From Pseudeuparius sepicola (taxonomy: Eukaryota; Arthropoda; Insecta; Coleoptera; Anthribidae), in assembly GCA_963920635.1 (NCBI GenBank), contig OY987307.1, forward strand, positions 15,701,735-15,765,734: DNA of 64,000 nt, read 5' to 3'. A program made the position numbers and the translations under genes. This document shows, one piece after another, positions 36,601-48,600 of this stretch (within the stretch, counting starts at the first letter, position 1; the number at the start of each line of letters is the position of its first letter). The notes beneath the pieces were generated by a model. That model was not told the DNA's origin. It ran no database searches and was given only the letters and a program-made list of their open reading frames with translations.

Positions 36601-39600
36601 TAATGTCTTTTATTGTTGGTCAGTTGTATATCAAATGCTTTTTTTAACTAAGACGTTACTTTTGTTTTGAAATTATTTTGATATTACCTTGCTATTACTT
36701 ACAAAAATATAAATTTGCTTTGAAAACTAAAATAAACAGTTTTTTCCATTATTTAGTTGTATTTAGAACACGCCTTATATAAAATATGCGATTACCATGT
36801 TAGAAGTAAAGTGTCCTATGTTGTTTAGGCTTTGTAAGCTGATCTATTAAAATCTACCTAAAACAATTTATTACTACCTAACATGCCTGTAACAAAACAG
36901 AAAGTACTTAAAAGTTAGAAAAAAGGTATCACCTGAAAGTTCACCTTTTGCCCTATTGCATTAACAGCGATGATCTAAATTACTGAATTCATATTCATAT
37001 TACTGTGTGCAAAAATAACAGATGTAACCATTCAATTCTTGTTTATAAATTTTATGAGTATCTAGTTCAAATTTCGTATGAGGTTCTTATTTAATACTAA
37101 ACAACTTATATATTTTGTATTTTCTCTCCAAAGTTAGACATTGTGGTACTTTAGTTTGTACCTACCATTTTCAGACTTTTGTTCTGGACAAAATGTATAC
37201 CTGAGGAGAAACAACCCCTCTATACCAATCATATTTATTTCGTAAGCAAAAGTTTTTACGAAGAATACTTTTTTCCATCACACCTACTGCACTTCTGAGG
37301 GGTATAATCCTTTTATTGACAACAGTTTACTGCAGGTGGCAGTGACATACATTTTGTACTTTTATATACCTTTAAAATTGTGATTCACTTTGACAAAAAT
37401 GTTAAGTAAAGATGTTTAAAAACTGGAACTTTATGGCCAGATTCAGGAGTTGAAATAGGTGCGATATATGTTTTTATATTTTTTGTAATTTTTTTTATCA
37501 CAAACATTAATTACTTGCTTATGTTAGTTATATTAATTATTAATTTAATTTTCATATAAGCTATACCTTCTGTCAAAAAAATTATGCTAGTGTCCGCTCT
37601 TGTTGATTTCTCAAAACGTATTTGATATCCGATTGTGTTTCTATATTCAGTAAGTGTCTCCTGAGCGACTCGCTTCGCTAAACTGATGCAGGCAATACGT
37701 CGCGGTTGTGTACAGGCGACCTTTTTATAACCTGCTTGTAATACATATTGCGGAACTTGCGTAGATTTACCACAACCTAGAAGATAAACAGGGTTGAAAG
37801 CTGAAAGCAGAGAATATTAGCAATTTTTCATTATATAAGTATGGATTTTCCGACAGAGTTGATGTGGGCTGAAATGGTTCTTGTGTTATATAATAATAAT
37901 ATTCGCACGTTCACAAATTACTAATATTTAGGCTTCATTGTCATTTGCAACTAGGGCAGACTTTTTCCCGATAGAGCTAGGATATCATTTGCTAAAGTTC
38001 TACGGAAAACCCTAGAAAACAATAGTAATCACGAGTGTAATATATAATAATTATTATCATCACCCTTGCAATACTGAAAACTAAGAGTACCCTAGAAGCA
38101 ACCAAATCCTTGCCCTTGTGTTACAAGAAAATCATATTTTGATTATTACACTTGTCACATCTGACACATACATGCTTGTATGTATTTGTATGTTTGTATG
38201 GCATATGTGCGATAATAATATAAAAGATGTAATCGTTGACTGACATATTTATAAAGACTTCTCACGGCAATAGCTTCATGTCCTGGAAAACAGATTGCTC
38301 TGATGGCTAACAATGTGTTTTGCATTGTATTGTAAAAAGTCTCAGGCATGACAGCTGTGAGCAATCTTTATTAATACATCAATCAACAGTGTAATTGTTA
38401 AGCCCTGGGAACATCCCAAATGTTTAACCTTAGGTTATCGCTCATTAACCATGATTAAATATCTTCAAGACCTGCGCTGATGGTATAAAGTGGTATTTAT
38501 TTATTTATTCATAAATTTGAAAAATGTCTAACCTTTAACGATCATTAAATATGTGTGGTATCTATACAGTTATTAACTTATTTATTTATAACTAAGTGAC
38601 CTACATATGTACAGTGAGACAAACAAAGAAAGATGTAGTACAATATCGTAAATACTATAATTATACACTGTGTCCCGCATAAGAATTAACAGCATGGGGA
38701 TATTGCAAACGGTGAGAGATAGAGCTACGGTTAAATGGGGAAAAAGTTGCGCAATTTTGAGGTCAATAAAATGGTATAAACAGATTTCTAATATCTTTTT
38801 TTGTTTTTGAGTTATTTTGAAAAAAGTAAAATTTTGCGTTTTCGATTTTTTTTTTCGAAGTTGTTATCACAGATAGAAAAAAAAAGAAAAACACTTTCTT
38901 ATGGCACTTTTTAACGGGCTTTAAGTTGGCGTTTTTAGATTGGTTCTACAACGTTTCGTTTTTGAGAAAACATCTTCAACTTTATTTTTTTAAATACGGA
39001 CCTGGTTTTTTTTGCAGAGTTGGAAAGCACTTTTCATTGCAAATACCATGATGTATGACACGAAATATTTTTAAAATGTTTTGAGACAATTATACTGAAA
39101 ATTCTTCTTTTTTTTTCATTCATTTTTTCTAATGCAGCCCTGTATTTAATAATAAGAAGTGTAAATATTAATCAGTATTGTCAACAATTTAACTTACAAC
39201 TTATCTTTCAATTGGCAAACTAAAAAAAAGGACAGCAAAGATTAATAACAGTCACATACGATAATAAAAAAATGAATAGAAATCCTCCCCCTAGAAGGCT
39301 TTGAAACAATGAAACCAACCCCTTGTCATTTGTCATAACTCCCACTGTATCATTTAGTATTTAGTTAACAATTAGTATCATTAAAAATGGAGGGTGCTTT
39401 TTCAAATGACGGCAAATTTAATATGTCAGCATGTTATATCTTGTGTCACAGAAATAGTGTAGAGGCCGAATGAATGTATTGTTGCAATTAATAAATGGAA
39501 AAAGTTATTGGTTTCGTTGTTTCGTTGGCTTAAAGCTTTCTTCTCACAATTATAAAAAGCGAAGAATTTACTCCAAAACACAATGCGACACAGTTTGCTG

Positions 39601-42600
39601 TACAACAACAGAGGAAAACACTTACCAGATAGGGCCGTATTTAAAAATATTAAGTTTTCGAAGTAAAAATAAACTGTAAGTTAAATTGTTGTCAATACTG
39701 ATTAATATTTAGACTTCTTATTATTAAATACAGGGCCGCAATAGAAAAAAATTAATGGAAAAAAAGGAATTTTCAGTACAATTGTCTCAAAACATTTTAA
39801 AAATATTTCGTGTCACACATCATGGTATTTGCAATGAAAAGTGCTTTCAAAATCTGCAAAAAAAAACAAGTCCGTATTTAAAAAAAATAAAGTTGAAGAT
39901 GGTTTCTCAGAAACGAAACGTTGTAGAACAAATCTAAAAACGCCATCTTAAAGCCCATTAAAAAGTGACATAAGAAAGTGTTTTTCTCTTTTTTCTATCT
40001 GTGATAACAACTTCAGAAAAAAATTAAATCGAAAACGCAAAATTTTACTTTTTACAAAATAACTCAAAAAGGAAAAAAGATATTAGAAATCTGTTTGTGC
40101 CATTTTATTGACCTCAAAATGTGCAACTTTTTGCCCATTTAACCGTTCCTCTATCTCTCACCGTTTGCAATATCCCCATGCTGTCCATTCTTATCCGGGA
40201 CACAGTGTATAATTTGGCCAAGTGGTAGTGTGAAGTTGTGTAATTTATATGATTTCATGTGTGTTGAAAATATTCATTTAGGGTGTAAAAACAGTTTGCT
40301 GACAGAAATACATATGATAACACGTTGGCTAGGGTATGATAAGTTTCGAGTGAACTGCAGATTGTTTCCGTTTGAACGAAAAGAGCTAAAATTCTTTACA
40401 ACTCCTTCACTCCAATGAGTGGGATTTAAAAAAGGTGCACTTAAGGATAAGTGAATTCGAATTGTGAAGGAGCTGCACTTTGGATTAGGGTGTTTAGAGT
40501 CTATTTTTAGCACAATTATATCACATCTGTTAAATTTATCAAACAGATGAGAGACACCATGCAATACATCATAACGTCTTCCCCTGCTTTACCATTGCTC
40601 ACTAAAAAGGAATGGTATGTTAACCATCGTAATGTTTTTAAAGTTTTATCTTGTGAAAATACCCTATACTCAACAACAAAAAGTTCATGGAAATCAGTTT
40701 ACAAATAATTTTACTGCGGTATTAAGTCCTTAGAGTAGGTAAATAGAAAGTAAACTAAAACATTAAGTTAAAAATTAAAATATCGACAGAGAAGTAGAAA
40801 ACTATTTTCTACTTTATCTTCTTCTATTTCAAAAACTATTAAGCTGAGAAAAAAAGTTGTATATAAAAAAGGAATTCAATGATCTACATTTATGATAATA
40901 ACTCTTCTTTTCTTAATTCATACAGAATATAAAATATTCAAGAAAAAGCAAATATCTGCACCATTTTGCCATTTGGCATCACGAGCAGCATTGTCTCAAG
41001 GTGGAAAAGTTAGGATATTAATTAATAAGTAAAACATAATTATATTAAATTTAAAGTTACCTTGAGCTTTTGCAATGTCCAATCTACCTATTGGCTGGAC
41101 AATCACGGACACATACTAATAACATATACTGGGTTAATTAAAAAAGTTCGTATATACATGGCCTCAAAAATACCTCCTAAGGGGGCTGTAGCCTCTTAAA
41201 GGGGCTATAGCCCCCGAAATGGACACATGGACAAACGATTTTTTCTAAATATTTCCAGAATGGAGAAAGATACAATTCTGAATTTTGGTATGTGATATAC
41301 CTGTGAGATTTGACATTGACCAAGGTAGAGACACTTTGACATTCTTCATCATAGGTGTCCCAAATGGGGTTATAAATACCCCAAATTATTTGTGTATGTT
41401 TTTTCCATTTTTTTGCGAAATTATGAAATTTCAAGGTATTCTACAAAAAAATGTGCTCTTGTTGAACTTCGATAGCATGCACCGTTTGCGAGCACATTTG
41501 GCAACCCAAAAAAAGTTCCTATAAACATAGCCTCAAAAATGGAGTTTTTACTTGGTTAAAATAGTTTTTTTAAATGGGCACTAGAATCTCCAGAAGCTCA
41601 GAAATCGGCACTAAAGTATGAAATTTCCTTTCCTTATTTTGGAATTATGGGATAATTTGTTCAACCAGTTGAAGAACCGAGAATTCTAGATATATTTGTC
41701 AGCAGATTTTCTTACCTTGAGTTTCTACTTATTTCAAAGTGGGCACCAATTGGAAGTCTGGGGAGAAGGGCGGCGGTGGGAGGGGGGGTAGTGAGATTAA
41801 CCACTCAGGGCGTAGCTAGACTTTGTCGATGGAGGGAGAGGGTCACAAAATTAAAACAAAATTTGTGTAAAAAATTGCGGCGCAGGAAAATTTTCAAAGT
41901 CAAACAGTTTAAATGAATGGAACAAGAATCGAAGTAGCCTGTACATATTAATTTGTGCACTAACCAAAAATTAGGTTAGAATATATAGAGATTTTTAACT
42001 GTCTATAAAATTTTGATAAATTTATTTCCATTTATTTATTTCAAAGGGCCACATATCTATACTTACAGAAACTTTTTATGTTTTTTTTTTTAAAGCTGGT
42101 ATTGAAAAAATTAGGTGGTTGTTCACTAAAATGTGCTGCAAGCGATTTTTTTTTTAAATTTGAGCACAATATCTTATGCAGAATCACATCATAAAGGGGT
42201 TTAGGAGGTTTAAGCCCCCCCCCTTCTTGAGGAAAAAATACATGTGTCATTTTGTACCGCATTGACAGTTGAAAATCAATAATGAACAATAATCTTATCA
42301 AAATCATCCTATCCAAAGAAAAACCCTTTTGAATCCATTGAAATTCTTAAACACCCTAACAATCTCAAACGTAATCAGGGTTTATTTTTACATAGTTGTT
42401 GGCGCGCGTTATTCACAAATATGTGGCAAAATCAAAAAATTTTCGCCTGTTCCTCCCATTTTCGGTGTTCCTATAAATAACATCACAGGTAATAGAACAA
42501 TCAGTCTCAGTATGATCGTTGCACCCTGAGAACGTCTCGTGGAATCATGGGTAACACTTTGCCTCTTCTATAAAAGAAAAAAAGAGTAGGTATACTTCTT

Positions 42601-45600
42601 ATGGCTGCTGCACAACTGATTTTGGGCCCACAGTTAACAAATAAAAAATTGCATCAGTTGACTTGACTTAAGTAATATATTTTTTGCTCATATTAGGTCA
42701 CTTTGAATTTTCTTCATTAATTTAAAGTGTTTGACCTTGTAAATTTGAAGAATTTTTGTTTGCGGAGCAATTTTTAAACAAAAAAATTAAATTTATTTAT
42801 TTTTTTTAAATTTGTAACCTCCCCCATCGACAAAATCTACATAGGCCCTTGCATCATGATGTATTTTTTCCTCTTTTTTTTCTCAAACCGTGATTTTCTC
42901 GCTCATTTTGCGGCCTACAAAAAAAAACGTAAGAAACAAAAATGTGGCTATTTTAGACAGCTAAGTGGTGATGCAAAAGAAATAGTTTCAGCAAATTACA
43001 CAGGGTCTTCGGCTCTCTTGAGACCATGAAAATTTTTGTCGATTTTAGGTTTTTTTAGTACACTGCGAAAAGTTGGGTATGGAGGCCCATTCCATTTTTA
43101 ATGTCGCCTCGCTGACCAAAATTGCCATATTTTGTTTTCTTACATATTTTCTGTGCGGCCCAAAATAAGCGAGAAAATCACTTAGTAAGAAATAAACAAA
43201 AAAAAAAATTCATAGCCTCAAGAGAGCCGAAGACCCTGTGTAATTTTCTGAAACTATCTAAGTACTCAGTTGCATAAAGCTTCTTAGTGCCATCAATTTT
43301 CAATATAAAAGTTTTCCTCTGTCTCTTAAAATAAACATTCCACGGCCATTAATAGTTTTGCTCAATTTGAGGTTTTTTTAATAATGCCCGACAAGTTGGC
43401 CATGGATGCCGATTTCTTTTGCAGCACCACTTAGCTGTCCAAAATTGCCACATTTTTGTGTCTTACGTTTTGTTTTGTAGGCCGCAAAATGAGCGTGCCC
43501 ACCCGGGTGGGCACGCTACAATTCTGGGTGGGCAAGTGCCCACCCAGGCCCACCAGTGGCGACGCCACTGATTTTGAAACCCAAGCAAGAATGAAAATAG
43601 AAAATTTTGTTTAAAGCCCCAAAGCAAACCAATGGACCACTATGATAATAATAATATAATAATAATTCTCACCCTCACAATAAACTAGTCATGGATTTCA
43701 TTTCAAACCAAAAGGTACCAAAATACTCTTGCTTGATTTTAAGACTCACTTTTCTTTAAAAAAATGTACAGGCGCGGCCCTTGAAATTGTTCCAATATGT
43801 GCGGTCGCAAAGGAGTTCAACTGACAACGTTGCAATTACCGCTCCCCTCTCTCGCGGTTTAAAAGCCAGCCATAACCTCAAAGGCGTAAGTGACGGCAAA
43901 TGTAACATCTTATTACGCGACATTGCCTTATGCGACAATGCCAGCTACAGTGCAAAAAAAAGTAAATTCAGCGCCTGTTAGGTTGGCCAGAGATTGCCTG
44001 AATAATAGTGGAAATTCTTACAACCGTGCCCGCGGTTTTTTCGCAATAATCATTCGACAACCTCAAATAGAGACGTTCTAAAAATCGAAGGAGGTGGTTG
44101 AGGGGGAAGTCACTGTGGTATTTTAGTGTACAATAGCCGGAAGTTTGTGGAAGTCCATGGTATTTTCTGGAATTTTTTGGAAGTTCGCGGAAGTGTTGGA
44201 AGTGCATGGTATTCTCTGGAAGTGCGTGGAAGTTAATGGTATTTCGGGCAAATTTATGGTATATCAGGGAAATGCAGGGAATTTTTGGGTATTTTTTTAT
44301 ATGTCTGGGGGATGGGGGTTACTGCATTCTGTGTTTATATTCTCCGTAGTAGTAGTACTATGTACAATCAATTATCGAAAAAGTTGATAGATCAGAAAAA
44401 TTCTGGGAAAGCCGAATTTTCTATTTAATTTGCCCGAATTGGCGTAGGTAGGTGTCTATTACTTAATATATTTATTTACGTATTATAAATATACTTTGTT
44501 CAGCAAAATGTTTTTGTCTAAATACCTACCTTATTTTAGAAATTGAACTGAATTGAGAGAATTCATTTTTAAATTTCCTAAACTTTTCTCAGATTTTTTT
44601 CCATCCAGAATTCCAAATTCAAAAGGCACAATTTACAATTCTAGTGAATAATTGATTAGAATTAGTCAATTGGAAGAACCTTCCACGACATCATATTTTT
44701 CTTAGGTATGTATTTGTGGTAGGTAGGTATGTCGAAAATTACCTCGTAAATAAATTATTTCTTTACCCTCCCCCTCCACTCCTTCCTTTATCGGAGAAGC
44801 ACATATAAAAAGTCAATATTGTTTTTATTTTTTGCTTCTTGGATAAAATGCCACGAAGTGTGGAAGTACGAATGGTATTTCAAAAAAATACCGGGAAGTG
44901 TTTGGTATTTCGGGTATTTTTAGTGTACAAATTTTTGCTAGTGACTTCCCCCTTGAAGGTGGTAAATCTCTTAATTGGGTGTCGCACTTTCCTTCAGTAC
45001 CAAAAAGAACCTTGAAAATCCGATATCTAAGAGAATTTCCCAATTCCCGATTTCGAGAAACGGGATGGCTGTAGAATCAACGATACTGCCGGAAAATCCT
45101 CTGAAACCACTCTTGGAAATTATGTGTTTTTTCTTATTTCTCGATTTTTACGGAGGCCCGGAAAGCATCAGAACCTCACCCGAAGACTTCAGGCAAGCTT
45201 TAAAAATTCAACTAAATCAAAGTTTTGGTTCGCGGTTAAGATAAAGAAGTGTAATAAACCAATGTAAAAAACCACTACGAGATTCTTCTATAATAACGCA
45301 ATCATACTTAGATATACCTTATTTAACTAATACCACTTTGACAATCAAAGAAATCCGCGTAATATCATGTTACGTGAATCTCTCAAAACACCAAGGAACA
45401 GTGAAAATCCACTTGCATTATTATTATAATAATAATGCAGCGAGTAATACAGACAATTCCTTAGCGACATGTGTAAAAAAGAGACTCGCTTTTTAGCAAA
45501 ATATCTTCTAAAGACATTAATAATATGCATTTTATTTGATTTTACGTTAATCTACATTGCAAAGAGATTGTATTAGAACCAAATTTATGCTTAAAATAGT

Positions 45601-48600
45601 GTCTGTCTACCTGTAAATTGAAATGGAGACTCGCTTATTTTTGACACATGTCCGTAAGGAGGCTTCTGTTGCAAAGCTATTTATTCTGTGCCGAAATTCT
45701 TGATTTCTTGCTTATTTCTCATGCCTAGTGGAAACATTTATAAGGCCGCGCCTGTACTTATAGAAATATGCCTTGTAAATTTGTCGAATTAAAGGGATAT
45801 AACTATAAGTAGGGATGTACCGGATCGGGTATTTGGCCGACCCGGCCGGAACCGGAATTCCGGCCGCTAGCCGGACCGGGCCACCGGAATTCCGGCCGGA
45901 CCAGGAATTATATAGAAGTATTTCAAATTTCAAAAACTTAACGTTATTTTAAAATTTTTGAACAAGTTATTCAAATTTTAAAAAAATTTTTGGAGTTTTA
46001 TACCAAAATATTTATAAAATACTATTTTCGGAAATTGGTAACATATTTTCTAGAGATGGGTCGCTGGGAATATTCCTGGGAATATTCTCGGGATGGTAGC
46101 ATTAAAAAAATTGGGAATATTCCCCAAAAATGGGTGCATTCACTCGAAAATAAAACGTTCATTTTAAATGTTTTAATTTTAAATTTTAAACGACGAACTG
46201 GGACCCCTGAAGTTGATCTCTGCTTGTATATTATAGTGCTCGAGTTTTATTCCCTACGGGTACTAGGTAAGTTTTCAGTTGTTTTTGTTTTTATTTTGTT
46301 TATTTAATTAAGATTAAATACTTATATCTTATATCATATGATATATAGAAATACGCGGCCAACGAAAAATACCGGCCATGGCGCGGCGCGAACTCACGTG
46401 ACTCTAGGAGTTCTCAATTAGGTTAGGTTAGGCATTTTGTTGTTAATATTTTTTAGAATTGAGTGCCTAAATTTATCCAAATAAAAATAATAAAATATTT
46501 ACAATAATTCCAATGTATTGCATTTTTCCTACACTATTTTACAAGTGAAGCAATGGTAAAAGTATGCAATGTTATAACTCCTAGAGGCACGTGAGTTCGC
46601 GCCGCGCCACGGCCTATATTTTTCGTTGGCCGCGATAGCCATATATTATGCTCAATGCTGAAACCTAACCTTTAATATTCTATTCTTTATTTAATTTATG
46701 CAATTTTTTTATCTTCACATTTCAGTAGAAGTATTATACTTATCATATACCGATTTAAAAGGAAAAATGTAAGGAATACACACAACTTTTTGCTGTTTGA
46801 AATTAAACAACGAACACAGAATACCTACAAGCAGCAAATGAAATATTTACCAAATGTCAAACTAGAAACAAAACCATGGCCACCTATGAGTTCTCCTAAA
46901 ACTTTTAACTTTTTATAATTTAATATTCTATTGCAGGTGTAGTAGGTAGGTATACAAAAATATGGTAAACTACAGATTGTAACTGGTACTAACGCTTTTT
47001 TGATATATGCAGCTTCTTAAATAAGTACAAGTTTTATTCCCGAGTAATTTGCATGTATGTAATAAGTAAAAAAGTTGAAAATTTTCTGTTTATAGTGGAT
47101 TTTTGAAAAAACTGCTAGAGATAGAGGTACTGTATTAGGTATCAAATTAAAGCTGAATGAATGCTCTATCCAATAGAAATGTTGGATATAGGGTGTTCCA
47201 TTTGAAAAAAAAATAGTAAATTATGTTTGAAAATGTCGGAGTTTTGGGGGAAAAAGTGAAACATCCTGTACAAAAATTTTCAACTTGGTTCTTAGTTATT
47301 AATAAAATGGTTAAGTGTAATTCCACAACCAAAGTTTCAAGAGAAAAAATCAAGCCGCAAGAAAAATATAGCAATATTAATGAAGAGTTGGTATTTAGCA
47401 AAAAATACTTTAAAAAAATTATAACTTGGCAACGCCGCAGATGGAAGCGGAAATAATTTAGTGATGTTATACTATACTTTGATAGGCTTCATTTGCGATA
47501 AAAAAAATCGGGTCATTCCATTTAAAAAAATATATATTTTTGTCGCCACACTTTTTTGGAACACCCTGTATATACCATACTAATTTTAAAATGTGCTCCA
47601 TCTTCCCTTATTTGGATCCCCCGAACCGATTCTTTTTATCCTTAAAAGTATAGCCACAATTGAAGAAGGGAATAGTAAATGGACATGCTGTATATTTTTA
47701 AATTATTTTTTAGTTGACTTTAGAATTTTTTAAATTTCAGATCCATATTAAGCTATTACATGACTGAATCACCCTGTATACAAATGGTGCATACATAAAC
47801 TCCTGGAAAAATTAACGCACCACTTTACAATAAAAACACAAAATAAAACTAAGTCACATTGAAATGATAATGAACACCGAACACCTACAAATTAGTGAAA
47901 CATGAGTTTAATTTGTCTTAATGTTTCTTTAAAAATGTGTTTTTGCTGAAAATGCATAAATAAGCTAGCATAACTTCCAAATTAAAAAAAGAAAAAATCA
48001 GCAGAACAGAATAAATGCATCTGGGTCAATATTAATACCTTGTAGGCCCTCCTCTACTTCTTATCACTGCATTCATGCGTCGAGGCATGCTTAATATCAA
48101 ATGTTCAACAAAAGCTTGCGGAATACTCTCCCATTTTTCAATAGCAACCTCTATGAGTTCGTTGTGATTAGCAACAAAGTGGTCTATGATTTCTAATCTT
48201 GTTTTGAGATAGTCCTGTAGATGCTCTATAGGATTAATGTCGGGACTGTTAGGTAGCCACTGTAATAAAGGGATATTAACATCATTTAGGTAGCCAATAA
48301 CCTGCCTAGCCACATGGAGACGAGCGTTGTCCTTCATGAATAAAAAATTAGGTCCAACAAACAAAAGGCAATTACATGTTCGACAATAATGTAGTCTAAG
48401 TAATATTGGGCATTCATAGACCTCGTACGTATAGAGACCAACTCCGTACGAGCATCGAAGCAAATTCCCCCCCCCCCCCCAAACATTTTAGAGCCACCAC
48501 CAAAAGGTACTTAAGGAGAGATATTGCAACTGGCAAACCTTTCTCCTTGCCTTTGGCAGACACGCTCACGTCCATCTGGAGCTTTAAGGTCAACTCTAGT

